From the NCBI RefSeq assembly GCF_015910445.1, contig NZ_CP048882.1:2418001-2482000 (forward strand): DNA of 64,000 nucleotides, given 5' to 3'. Below the pieces are notes generated by a model that saw only the letters and a list, made by a program, of their open reading frames with translations, was not told the DNA's origin and did no database searches. A program made the translations under genes and the position numbers. Of the stretch, positions 53,252-62,478 are shown in pieces. The number at the start of each line of letters is the position of its first letter. The first letter of the stretch is position 1. Origin of the DNA: Streptomyces bathyalis (lineage in GTDB: Bacteria; Actinomycetota; Actinomycetes; Streptomycetales; Streptomycetaceae).

Positions 53252-55048
53252 TCAGAAGAGGCTGAGCAGCGCTTCCGTGGGGTCGGCGGGCTTGGAGTTC
53301 TCGCCGGGGCGGGCCAGTTCGAACCAGACGGTCTTGCCGCGGTGCGTGCGCCTGCTGCCCCAGCCGGCGCTGAGCAGGCCGACCAGCTGCAGTCCCCGGC
53401 CTCCCTCGTCCGTCACATGGGCCCGGCGGCGGCGCGGCTGCACCAGGCCCGAGTCCCACACCTCGCACACGAGCGTGCGTTCCAGCAGCAGCCGCAGACG
53501 TATCTCGCCCTCGCCGTGCCGCAGCGCGTTCGTCACCAGCTCGCTCACCAGCAGTTCGGCGGTGTCAGCGAGGGCACCCAGCTGCCATTCGGACAGCTGC
53601 TCGCGCGTCAGCTCACGGGCACGCGCGACGGACCGCGGCTCGGCGGAGAGCGCCCAGTCGCCGACGGCGGCCTCCGGCAGACCCTGGACCCGCGCGACGA
53701 GCAGCGCTATGTCGTCCTCTCCGTGGTGGACGTTGAGCGTCGTCAGCACCTGGTCGGCGACGTTCTCGAGGGATGCCGTGGCGTCGGTGAGAGCCGCACG
53801 CAGCGCGCCCAGCCCCTCGTCGATGGGATGTTCGCGCGACTCGACGAGGCCGTCGGTGTAGAGCGCGATCATCGCGCCGTCGGGCAGCTCCATCTCGATC
53901 TCTTCGAACGGCTCGCCGCCCACGCCCAGCGGTACCCCCTTGGGGACCTCCAACAGCAGGGCGGGTTCGTCCGGTTCGACGAGGACGGGCGGCAGATGAC
54001 CGGCGTTGGCTATGGTGCAGCGCCGGGAGACGGGGTCGTAGACGGCGAAGATGCACGTGGCGAGGTAGACCTCCGCGAGGTCGCCGGTGCCGTTGCGCTG
54101 CGAGCCCGGGGTGTCGCCGAGTCCGCGGGCGATCTCGTCCAGCGCGCCCAGCACCTCGGCGGGCTCCATGTCCGTGGTGAGCGCCAACGTCCGTACGGCG
54201 GTGCGCAGTTCACCCATGGCGACGGCGGCGCGAAGGCCGCGGCCCATCACGTCTCCGACGACGACGGCGGTGCGGTGCCCTGGCAGTTCGATGACGTCGA
54301 ACCAGTCGCCGCCGACCTCGGTCGCCGGATTGCCGGGCAGATAGCGGCAGGCTATGTCGAGGCCGGCGGCTTCGGGGTCACCGGGCGGCAGCAGGCTGCG
54401 CTGGAGTATCAGCGCCCGCTCGTGCTCCCTGCGGTACAGGCGCGCGTTGTCTATGCACACGGCGGCGCGGGAGGCCAGCTCGGCGGCGAGCGCCGCGTCC
54501 CGCTCGCCGAACGGCTCGCTGCCCTTGACGCGGGAGAACTGCACGAGCCCGAGCACCCTGTCGCGGGCGACCATCGGCACGGCGAGCGTCGACTGCACGA
54601 CGGCGCCGAACTGGACCGGCACGGTGCCGTCCTGCCCCGGGATGTGCTGGACGCGCCCGCTGCGAAGTGCCTGGGCGCACGGGGTGCTGAAGGGATAGCA
54701 GTGGGTCGCGCCGACGGTGACGGGGCTCGCCCCGGTCGTACCCACCTGGCCCTCGCGGGTGAGCGAGGGCGGCGCCTCCGAGACAGAACTCGCGAATCCG
54801 ACGCGGCGCAGCTCGCCGCTGCCGTCACCGGGGCCCACGGGGCGCGGCTCGTCACCGGCGAGAACATCCATGTACAGGTCGACGGACGCGAGATCGCAGA
54901 ACTGCGGGACACCGACGTCCAGCAGCTCGCGAGCTGTCGTCTCCAGGTCGAGAGAATTGCCGATACGGGCGCCCGCCGCGTTGAGAAGAGCGAGAGCGCG
55001 GCGAACGTCGTCCGGCTTGCCTGCCGCCTCCACAGGGATATCGCTCAA
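53252..55048 (-). CDS. GAF-SpoIIE phosphatase-HATPase regulator
   Basis: 598 aa. Order: GAF domain (about 25-190), SpoIIE-type PP2C phosphatase (about 215-430; VGGDWFDVIELPGHRTAVVV, VGDVMGRGLRAAV and ALYTDGLVESRE carry the metal-binding Asp residues), and a C-terminal histidine-kinase-like ATPase (about 460-575; ELVTNALRHGEGEIRLRL, DEGGRGLQLVGLL). Such proteins dephosphorylate anti-anti-sigma factors and phosphorylate them through the ATPase half. TTG 55048 with GAAGGGG is preferred; GTG 55105 is an alternative. It lies in tandem with a paralogue upstream, without an anti-anti-sigma gene nearby. Confidence 0.85.
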   Translation of the reverse strand: MSDIPVEAAGKPDDVRRALALLNAAGARIGNSLDLETTARELLDVGVPQFCDLASVDLYMDVLAGDEPRPVGPGDGSGELRRVGFASSVSEAPPSLTREGQVGTTGASPVTVGATHCYPFSTPCAQALRSGRVQHIPGQDGTVPVQFGAVVQSTLAVPMVARDRVLGLVQFSRVKGSEPFGERDAALAAELASRAAVCIDNARLYRREHERALILQRSLLPPGDPEAAGLDIACRYLPGNPATEVGGDWFDVIELPGHRTAVVVGDVMGRGLRAAVAMGELRTAVRTLALTTDMEPAEVLGALDEIARGLGDTPGSQRNGTGDLAEVYLATCIFAVYDPVSRRCTIANAGHLPPVLVEPDEPALLLEVPKGVPLGVGGEPFEEIEMELPDGAMIALYTDGLVESREHPIDEGLGALRAALTDATASLENVADQVLTTLNVHHGEDDIALLVARVQGLPEAAVGDWALSAEPRSVARARELTREQLSEWQLGALADTAELLVSELVTNALRHGEGEIRLRLLLERTLVCEVWDSGLVQPRRRRAHVTDEGGRGLQLVGLLSAGWGSRRTHRGKTVWFELARPGENSKPADPTEALLSLF

Positions 55049-55358
55049 CGCCGCCCCTTCCCGTGACCAGTGTGGCACCGGCTCTGAGCAGTGTGGCAGG
55101 CACACGCCACCCGGAACACGCTCTTCCCGATCGCCGCACGAAATTCGTACTTCCCGTGCCTCGTGACAACAGACGTGCGGCCCTCACACTCCGTGCGCTC
55201 CCCCCTGGCCTCCTGCGGCAGGGACATCTGTCTCCTAACCAGGCTGCGCCGGTTCGAACCATCTTCAACGAGGGCGCATCGCAGGAGCAGGGGTGCGGGC
55301 CGTGCCGCAGCGTCTGCCGGGACAGGGCGGTACCCGCCGTCGGGACGCCCAATCCGCC

Positions 55359-57809
55359 TCAGGCGAGGGCGAGTTCGAACCAGACGGTCTTGCCCATCGG
55401 GCCGTGCCGCGTGCCCCAGCGGCGCGCCTCCCTGGCCACGAGGCGGATGCCGCGGCCGCCTTCGTCGTCGGGCAGGGCGCTGCGCTCCCGGGGCGGATCG
55501 GGCAGCGGGTCGGAGACCTCCACCAGGAGCGAACCCCCACGCACCATGCGCACCCCGATGGGGCCGTGCGCGTAGCGCATCGAGTTGGTGACCAGCTCGC
55601 TCACGAGCAGCACGGTGGTGTCCTCCAGGGCATCGAGCCCCCACTCGCGCAGGGTCCGCCGCACCACCTCGCGTGCTCTGCGCACCGCGTAGCTCTCGGC
55701 GGGAAAGGTCCACGACGCGGCGCTGCCCTGCGGGAGCCCGCCGAGCTTCGCCATCAGCAGGGCGACGTCGTCGTCGGGCTGTGACGCCGTTCTGCTGTCC
55801 AAGTCGTCGATGACGCTGTCGCAGGCGTCCTCGATGGTGGCGGGTGTGTACGGGTCCCGGTGGACGGGGCCGCCGGAGAGCAGTTCGCAGAGGCGCTCGA
55901 TGCCCTGGGTGATGTCCTCGCCCCGCGCTTCGATGAGGCCGTCGGTGTAGAGGATGAGCACCGAGCCCTCGACGATCTCCAGTTCCCAGGGCTCGAAGGG
56001 CACGCCGCCGACCCCCAGCGGTGCGCCCGAGGGCAGCTCGATGGCCTGGGCCTCCCAGCTGCCCTCGGGGGTCTCCGTGAGAAGCAGCGGGGGCGGGTGG
56101 CCGGCCTTCGCGATGCTGCACCGGCGAGTGGACGGGTCGTAGACGGCGTAGACACATGTGGCGATGAGGGGGTCGTCCGAGCTCTGGACGAAGTCGTCCG
56201 CCAAATCGTTGATGCGCCGGAGCAGTTCGTCGGGCGACAGGTCGAGCCCGGCGAGCGTGCGAACCGCCGTGCGCAGCCGTCCCATCGTCACGGCCGCGTG
56301 CAGCCCGTGCCCCATCACGTCGCCCACGACGAAGGCGACCCGGCCGCCGGCGAGCGGGATCACGTCGAACCAGTCGCCGCCGACCTCGGTGCCGCTGCTG
56401 CCGGGCACGTAGCGGTAGGCCACGGTCACGCCGGGCGGCTCCGGGACCTTCTGGGGCAGCAGGCTCCGCTGGAGCATCAGCGCACCGGCACGTTCACGCG
56501 CGTAGAGGCGGGCGTTGTCCAGCGAGACGCCGGCGCGGTCGGCCAGTTCCATGGCCAAAGCTATGTCGTCCCTGCCGAACGGTTCGCGGCCCTCGGCGCG
56601 GCTGACGACGAGCAGGCCGAGCACCACGCCGCGGGCGCGGAGCGGCACGGCCATCAGCGAGTGGACGTTCAGGTCGAGCGCGGCCTGCATCTTCGGGTCG
56701 CCGGGGTAGGTGGCGGCGAGCAGCTCGCGGGGCGAGGACGCGACGTGGGGCACGCCGCTGGCCAGCGTCCGGCCGAAGAAGGAGTCGGCGAGGAAGGGGA
56801 CGTCCTGGCCCACGCGGAGCATCCGGTTGACCGTGGGGCCCTCGTCGCGTGCGGCGACGCCGAGCTGGAACAGCGGCTTCCCGGTGAGCAGTTCGATGTC
56901 GGGCAGGTCGCCGCCGTGGGCCGCCGCGCTGATGAGCATCACGCTGGAGTAGTCGGCGAGGCGCGGTACGAGGCTGGAGGCGAGGGCCTGGGAGATGGCG
57001 GTGACGTCGAACCGGTCCACGAGTCCCACGCCGACGTCGTCGAGGAGGGCCAGCCGCTCGCGCGCGGCCTCGATCTTCTCCAGCGCCTCGTGGCGCTCGG
57101 TGACGTCCATGAACACGCCGCTCACGCCGAGCACTTCGCCGTCGTCGGTGGTGAGCCTGCTGTAGGAGACGGAGCGGGAGCCGGGGCCTTCCGGGGCCCG
57201 CAGCACGATGTCGACGACGGGCTCTCCGGTCTCCAGCACGCTCGACTGGACGGCGGAGACCTCGTCGGCCATCCAGGACGGCAGGATGTCGTGGACCGTC
57301 CTGCCGATGTGCTCCTCGGCGCTGACCTGGTTGAGCCTGGCGAGCGCCTCGTTGACCCGTACGTACCGCCTGTCGGTGTCGAAGAGGGCGATGCCGAGCG
57401 GTGACGAGGCGAAGAGCGCGTCGAGCGCCGCCAGGTCGTGCTCGACGGCGCGGATCCTGCTGGTCTCGACGATGTTGGCGAGGATGACGGGACGGTTCTG
57501 CCGGTCGTGGAGGAGCGTGACGCGCCCCTCGACCGCCACGCGGTGGCCGGCACTGTGCAGGATGCGCATGGTGCCGCGCCAGCGGCCCTCCTCGCGCAGG
57601 GCCTGGTCCCGCAGGCGCTCGCCCTCGCCGTACCCGTCCTCGAGAAAGTCCTGGATGCGCCTGCCCACGACCTGCTCGGACCGCCAGCCGAGGATTTCCT
57701 CCGTTATGGGATTCCAGAGGAGGATCTTTCCGTTGCCGTCGAGCATGACGATGCCGACCCGGAGGGTGTCGAGGATCGAGGCCACTCCCTCGGAGGGTCC
57801 TGTGCTCAC
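55359..57809 (-). CDS. PAS-PAS-GAF-SpoIIE phosphatase-HATPase regulator
   Basis: 816 aa. Two PAS domains (about 10-120 and 125-240; LDGNGKILLWNPITEEILGW, FDTDRRYVRVNEALARLNQV), a GAF domain (about 260-420), a SpoIIE phosphatase (about 445-660; VGGDWFDVIPLAGGRVAFVV, GDVMGHGLHAAV, LILYTDGLIEARG) and a HATPase (about 690-810; ELVTNSMRYAHGPIGVRM, DDEGGRGIRLVAREARRWGT). It is probably a sensor that sets the phosphorylation state of an anti-anti-sigma partner. GTG 57809 fits the AGGGAC site better than GTG 57818. It is paralogous to the next gene; the 310-bp gap between them (55049-55358) shows no gene. Confidence 0.85.
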   Translation of the reverse strand: MSTGPSEGVASILDTLRVGIVMLDGNGKILLWNPITEEILGWRSEQVVGRRIQDFLEDGYGEGERLRDQALREEGRWRGTMRILHSAGHRVAVEGRVTLLHDRQNRPVILANIVETSRIRAVEHDLAALDALFASSPLGIALFDTDRRYVRVNEALARLNQVSAEEHIGRTVHDILPSWMADEVSAVQSSVLETGEPVVDIVLRAPEGPGSRSVSYSRLTTDDGEVLGVSGVFMDVTERHEALEKIEAARERLALLDDVGVGLVDRFDVTAISQALASSLVPRLADYSSVMLISAAAHGGDLPDIELLTGKPLFQLGVAARDEGPTVNRMLRVGQDVPFLADSFFGRTLASGVPHVASSPRELLAATYPGDPKMQAALDLNVHSLMAVPLRARGVVLGLLVVSRAEGREPFGRDDIALAMELADRAGVSLDNARLYARERAGALMLQRSLLPQKVPEPPGVTVAYRYVPGSSGTEVGGDWFDVIPLAGGRVAFVVGDVMGHGLHAAVTMGRLRTAVRTLAGLDLSPDELLRRINDLADDFVQSSDDPLIATCVYAVYDPSTRRCSIAKAGHPPPLLLTETPEGSWEAQAIELPSGAPLGVGGVPFEPWELEIVEGSVLILYTDGLIEARGEDITQGIERLCELLSGGPVHRDPYTPATIEDACDSVIDDLDSRTASQPDDDVALLMAKLGGLPQGSAASWTFPAESYAVRRAREVVRRTLREWGLDALEDTTVLLVSELVTNSMRYAHGPIGVRMVRGGSLLVEVSDPLPDPPRERSALPDDEGGRGIRLVAREARRWGTRHGPMGKTVWFELALA

Positions 57810-57899
57810 ACCGCCCACGTCCCTGATCGGGTAGCTTGCCGGCCCGGTCCTTCCGGGCAGGAGGGACTGAGGTGTCCCTGCTACCGATTTTGGGACGAG

Positions 57900-58124
57900 T
57901 CAGGCGTACTCGCCGCTCGCGCATCCCACGGGCTCGACCAGATAGCTGCCGTCGCCCTCTGCGCCGCCCTTCGCGCGGCCTCCGCCACCGCCGAGCCGGT
58001 CCGCTACCTGCTGTGCTTCCGTACGGGTGGCGTAGCTGCCCACGCGATAGCGGTTGCCGTGGCCGTCCTGCCTTATGACATGCCAGGGCAGCACAGTGTC
58101 GCCGTCACCGTTCACGCTTCGCAT
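57900..58124 (-). CDS. Small SPOR-like domain protein
   Basis: 74 aa. LPWHVIRQDGHGNRYRVGSY followed by ATRTEAQQVADRL resembles the SPOR repeat (beta-alpha-beta with GSYATRTEAQ), but there is no transmembrane anchor. The end is a Gly-rich loop and a short Cys-containing tail. ATG 58124 lies 7 nt after TAGGCT on the minus strand, which fits a leaderless start; a start at 58151 is in frame but lies upstream of that box. SPOR domains bind denuded peptidoglycan; this cytosolic version is of unknown use. Confidence 0.75.
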   Translation of the reverse strand: MRSVNGDGDTVLPWHVIRQDGHGNRYRVGSYATRTEAQQVADRLGGGGGRAKGGAEGDGSYLVEPVGCASGEYA

Positions 58125-58219
58125 ATGCCGGAGCCTACGCCCGGCCTTCACTCAGCGCATTCAACTTGGTACAACGAGGCATCAATTTCGGCCACACGTT
58201 CGCATGCGGCAACCGCTGG

Positions 58220-58972
58220 TCACCTCACGGGCATGTGGTACGAAACGCGGAAACGATCGGCCGGGACGACCACGTCCGCCGTCTCCACGGGGCGCCCGCC
58301 GGCGAAGAACGTACGGGTCACGACCAGCACCGAATGCCCCGGCACGCCACCCAGGTCGACCATCTCCTCGGCCAGGCCCGGGCGGGCGCCGACCTCCTCC
58401 GCGACGTTGTCCACCACGACGTCGATGGCGGCCATCCGCTCCACGACGCCCTTGCCCCCCAGCGGCCCGTCCTCGGGCAGCACCACGGGCGTGCGGCCCG
58501 TCAGCGACAGGGGCTCCCACGAGGTGGAGAGCATCACGGGCTCGCCGTCGACCCTGAACAGGTACCTGGTCCGCATCACGCGCTCACCGGGCTCGATGCG
58601 CAGCCGCTCGGCCGTGAGCGGGCTCGCGTCCTCCTGCTCGCTGCGCGACTCCCAGGTGCCCTTCACGTCCTCGTCGGCCTGCTCCTGCCGGAAAGGCGAG
58701 GAATCACCGAGTGCGCGGAAGCCGCTGCGGGCGACGCGGCGCGGGACGGGGTGCTCCCGCACGTACGTGCCGGAGCCGGAACGGCCCTCGACCAGGCCCT
58801 CGGCCATCAGGACCTTGCGGGCCTCCAGGGCGACGGTGTCCGAGACGCCGTACTCCGCGCGGATGCGGGCCTGCGAGGGCAAGCGGGTGTGCGGAGGCAG
58901 ATCGCCGCCGACGATCTTCTGCCGGAGATCACCGGCGACGCGGAGGTAGGCGGGCTGTTCACCGAATGGCAC
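58220..58972 (-). CDS. GntR family regulator with UTRA domain (HutC type)
   Basis: 250 aa. The winged helix lies at about 10-80 (AYLRVAGDLRQKIVGGDLPP, LPSQARIRAEYGVSDTVALE, LVEGRSGSGTYVRE). The UTRA effector domain is at about 110-245, with RIEPGERVMRTRYLFRVDGE and DLGGVPGHSVLVVTRTFFAG. GTG 58972 follows GGGGAGGG. Its promoter region on the same strand contains TTGTCAACTTAACTACC at about 59035-59020, a likely regulatory site. Related Streptomyces GntR proteins are often tied to plasmid or integrative-element maintenance or to sugar uptake. The effector is unknown, and it is the last intact gene before the scrambled region. Confidence 0.85.
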   Translation of the reverse strand: MPFGEQPAYLRVAGDLRQKIVGGDLPPHTRLPSQARIRAEYGVSDTVALEARKVLMAEGLVEGRSGSGTYVREHPVPRRVARSGFRALGDSSPFRQEQADEDVKGTWESRSEQEDASPLTAERLRIEPGERVMRTRYLFRVDGEPVMLSTSWEPLSLTGRTPVVLPEDGPLGGKGVVERMAAIDVVVDNVAEEVGARPGLAEEMVDLGGVPGHSVLVVTRTFFAGGRPVETADVVVPADRFRVSYHMPVR

Positions 58973-59205
58973 GAGTGCCCTCCCCGTTCTCGAAAGGCCA
59001 GGCCTGCGAAGTCGCGACAGGTAGTTAAGTTGACAATGGGCAACAGCTTGGCAACTCGCCGTCGCGGCTCGCAACCAACGACCAGGGTTTCACCCGATGT
59101 GATGAGCAGCTGCTCAGAGCCTCCACACGCAGGCTGAATCGTTCACATTCCGCGGCGCGTGCGGCGCCCCGCGAAGCCCATACGACGTGCCCTCGCCGGG
59201 CGGAG

Positions 59206-59927
59206 TCAGGTGCGGTCGTAGAGCCGGTCGATGTGCCTGTAGTCGGCCGGGTCGCGGTCGCGGAAGAGCGTGTTGCGCAGCGACCGCGCGAACCCGTCGA
59301 CGTGCCAGGTCTCGCCCCACACCCGGGCGGCCGTCTGGACCTCGGCCGTACGGGCGACGCGGCGGGACTCGTATGTGCTCAGGGCGCGGGGCCAGCCGGG
59401 GTCGCCGCCGGAGGAGAGCCCGGCGGCCTCGGCGGCCAGGCAGTGGGCGTCCTCCAGGGCCTGGCAGGCGCCCTGGCGAGGTACTGGAGCATCGGGTGCG
59501 CCGCGCCCCCGGTCAGGGCGAGCCGGCCGTCCACCCAGCGGGGTATGGGCTCACGGTCGTACATCGGCCAACGACGGTCGCGCCAGAGCGACTTCAGACC
59601 CCGCTGCACCTCCTCGCAGGCACCGGCGAAGGCAGCGTCGAGCTCGCCGGGGCCGCCCCGGTCGGGCTCCCCGCGGTGGAACGCCGGTGACCGGAACACC
59701 GCGACCGTGTCGAAGATCTCCCCGGAACGGAGCGCGTACTGCACCAGATGACAGCCGGGGCCGATATGGATGACGACGTCGCGCAGCGCGTCCTGCCCCA
59801 GCTGGTCGGCGGCCTCGGCCACCGGGGACGCACCGCGGTATGCGACGTAGCCCGAGGGGACCGGCTCGTCGTCGCTGAGCCTCCCCCCGCGGCACAAAGC
59901 CGCAAGCCGTCGGCGGCGAGGGCCACT
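59206..59927 (-). pseudogene. FAD-dependent monooxygenase, C-terminal part only, frameshifted
   Basis: The minus strand encodes the middle and end of an aromatic-ring monooxygenase (3-hydroxybenzoate 6-hydroxylase-like): LAADGL, then [36 protein letters not shown] and LALTGGAAHPMLQYLA. There a base is missing near 59482 and the frame changes to EDAHCLAAEAAGLSSGGDPG and ends HIDRLYDRT at 59206. The N-terminal FAD-binding Rossmann region is absent. The upstream border at about 59900-59930 abuts a plus-strand fragment of the same kind of enzyme, so the gene was broken by an inversion. Confidence 0.75.
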
Positions 59928-60391
59928 TGGGCGCGGTGCTGCCGCCCTTCGGCGAGCAGTTCCAGCAGCACTACGGGGCGCCGTATGTGGTCATCCACCG
60001 CAGCGACCTGCTGCGGATCCTGGTCTCGGAGTGCACTCGTTCCGGCGTGGAGCTGATGCCGAATCAGGCCTTCGATCACGCTGAGACCGACGGGGACTCC
60101 GTGGTGGTGCACGCCGGGGAGCTGGACCATCTGTACGGCCCGCCGGACGACGAGGTCGACCTCGCGCAGCTGCGCCGCGAGCTGGGACTCGTGCGCAAGC
60201 GCGGGTTCGCGGTCAACGACGGGCTCACCGAGACCGGCCTCACCGCCGTCGGCGTGGCAGTGCCCGATCCCACGGCCCGCCAGGGAGTTCTTCCGGCGAT
60301 CGCCTTGTCGGTCGGATCCGCTCGGTCAATACAACTAGCGGGCCTTGGCGGCGTGAGCCCTTCGGGCAGGCCCTCCATCTGGTCCTGCTGA
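59927..60391 (+). pseudogene. Mosaic fragment: monooxygenase middle piece fused to an IclR C-terminus
   Basis: A plus-strand open frame reads first [20 protein letters not shown] and [20 protein letters not shown], a conserved middle part of an FAD monooxygenase. From about 60116 it becomes [40 protein letters not shown] and [11 protein letters not shown], the effector-binding half of an IclR regulator. Neither part has its own N terminus. It is probably debris of a catabolic cluster in which the two genes were neighbours, after deletion and inversion. Confidence 0.7.
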
Positions 60392-60546
60392 CGTCGACGA
60401 TGCTGGGTCCGGGCTGCTCCAGTGCCTCCTCGATGGCGCATGCTTGCCAGGTCGGCGACGTGTCGATATCGCGCCCGCTAGACGTTAAAGCGGAATCGGT
60501 AGTACAGAGCTCCCACCTGCGGAAACGGGGTTCTGAAGGAAGTCAC

Positions 60547-60584
60547 CCCAGCACGATCCCAGCACGGGAGCTCAATCCCAGCAC
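60547..60584. repeat. Three direct CCCAGCAC repeats beside the integrase
   Basis: CCCAGCAC occurs at 60547-60554, 60558-60565 and 60577-60584, with spacings of 11 and 19 bp, just downstream of the integrase remnant. Short direct repeats here look like arm-type integrase binding sites of an att region. The rest of 60392-60592 shows no gene. Confidence 0.55.
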
Positions 60585-60592
60585 CATGCAGC

Positions 60593-61893
60593 TCAGACGC
60601 CCCTCGTGCACGCCAGTGCAGCGTGCGTGTCAGCGCTCCGGCTCGCCTCATCCCAGGGCTGAGGGGCTGCGTCGACGGGTATGGGCCGCATGGCGTGCTT
60701 CAGGGCCTCCCGGCAGCGGTCCCAGGCACTGGGCAGCAGGTGCCCATAGACGTCGATCGTGGTCTTGATCGAGCGGTGGCCGAGCCACCGCGAGACCTCG
60801 TGGATCGGAACGCCATTGGCCAGAGCCGTCGAAGCGAAGAAGTGCCGCAGGCTGCCAGGCGTGTACTTGGCCTTGCCGTCCACGTCGACCAAGCCGGCCG
60901 ACACACACGCCTTCTTGAAGTGGCAGCCATAGGTGGAGGTGGTCGGCATCGTGCCCTTACCACCTTGGCGCGGCGCGAACCTCAAGGCGCCTCCACTTGC
61001 CCTCTCGCCCAGCGAAGACCACGGGCACCGGCCTCCGCTTCGACAGGTGACTGTCGATCTCCTGCTCCATAAAAGGAGCAACCGGAACGTCGCGGTACTC
61101 GCCCTCCAGACGGTTCTTGAGGGGCACGAAGGCCGTGCGGCAGTCTGCGCGGTGGGCCTTTGCGCTGACCTGCCAACGGACCCTGACGAAGCCGGGCCGC
61201 CGACACTCGGCGGAAAAGGCCAGAGCCTCGCTAGGCCGCTGGCCGGTGCCGGACTGAAGGTAGACGGTGAGCCGGTACTGCGGCGCGATGTGCCCTGCGA
61301 TCAGATCGACCTCGGCCGGAGTCGGGATCTCGTCCTCGTCCACTGACAGCGCATCCCTCCGAGATATCCGGATGCTCCGTGCAGGATTGTCCGCGATACG
61401 TTTATCGACGACGGCCGCCTCCAGCAAGGCGGCCACCATCACCATGCGGTCATTGACTGTGGAGGCAGCCAACCCCGCGCCGCGCCCATGGATGTCCTTG
61501 GCGAACTTCTCAAAATCCCGTCGCGCGAGTCCGACGAGGGGCTTGCTGCCCAGGCAGGGCAGGAGGGTTGCGAAGAAACCCCTCGTAGTTTCGGCGGGTC
61601 GACTCACCGATGACTCGCTGCTCAAGCCACTGCTGAACCCAGACCGACAAGGGCGAGACTTCCCGCGCAAGATCGACGCCGGCGGGAGCCTTCTTGTCGT
61701 TCTCCATGCCAGCGGCGAAAGCGTCAGCACCGTCCAGGCCAATTCTCCGCGCAAACGACTTCTCACGCTGCAGCCCTCGCCTGCCACCCGGCTCCCGATA
61801 CCTCACCGTCCGCGTGTGGCGGCATCTTGGGCGCAGGCAGGAATAGTTACGATCCCGAGCATCTCGCTTGCACCTCTGAAAGACGCTCGTCAC
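60593..61893 (-). pseudogene. int: Tyrosine site-specific integrase, two frame breaks
   Basis: Three frames on the minus strand together form one phage/AICE-type integrase. The N-terminal piece from GTG 61893 has a CxxxC-like basic segment and SVWVQQWLEQRVIGESTRRN. The centre has LVGLARRDFEKFAKDIHGRG and the catalytic Arg in SGTGQRPSEALAF. The C-terminal piece has SLRHFFASTALANGVPIHEV and WLGHRSIKTTIDVYGHLL with the H-x-x-R, His and nucleophile Tyr. Frame shifts are needed near 61567 and near 60981. The catalytic residues are intact, so decay is recent, or the breaks are sequencing errors. Confidence 0.82.
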
Positions 61894-62478
61894 TACTCCG
61901 CCCTTTTCAGCGAACGTGACGCGTTCATCCGCAGGCCGAGCAACCAGCGCGCTCCTCTGGGCCGTACCTTCCAGGTGGCCGCTATCGTTCGGTTGTCCAG
62001 GACGCCTCCTGCTAGACGTCTAGTACCTCCCAACCCACGTCATCGAACGGTGCACGTGCCCCCTCCGGTGCTGGACCGCCCACCCAGACGGGGCCGCGCT
62101 GATCAGCGACCCTCAATCACCTCCCCGCCGGAGTACCACCCTGAGCCCCTGGGCAGCCACAGCACTTAGTAAAGCTTCCGCCTTGTCCGGACCATCGCCC
62201 TCCAAGTCGAGGGCACCTGCAGCAAGGACGTGTCTGCAGCGACTCCGAGGAACCAACGCCTGCTCTGCCCATCCCTCAAGTCGAACACCCTGTCCAGACC
62301 TGCGCTGCCCTACGTGACGAACCGACCGAGCAGCTCCTGGTACAGCCTTCAGGACTGCGTTGATGGTACCCATTTCGCGCCAACTACCAGAAGAATCCGG
62401 AAAGTTCGCGATTCCACATGCATAGGCTCCGGTACGTTCGCGAAGCATTCATGTCGCAGGCTGACAGAGCGGGGGCTC
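61894..62478. other. 585-bp region before the EACC1-caspase genes, no supported gene
   Basis: Base composition is more AT-rich than the core genome. A minus-strand frame of 111 codons (62113-62448) has no recognisable similarity. The 12-bp palindrome CTAGACGTCTAG lies at 62012-62023. Close to the EACC1 start, GTTCGCGA occurs twice (62404-62411 and 62436-62443, 32 bp apart) around TAGGCT (62423-62428), a plausible promoter with operator repeats. Confidence 0.4.

Noticed and set aside
55230..55275. GGTTCGAACC resembling a tRNA T-arm
   Set aside because: The flanking stems do not pair and no anticodon or acceptor arm is present on either strand.
60477..62019. Direct repeat GCTAGACGT on both sides of the integrase as att sites
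   Set aside because: Only 9 bp and no further flanking identity; att cores of such elements are usually longer.
62113..62448. 111-codon minus-strand frame
   Set aside because: No homology recognised, no ribosome site and weak codon bias.
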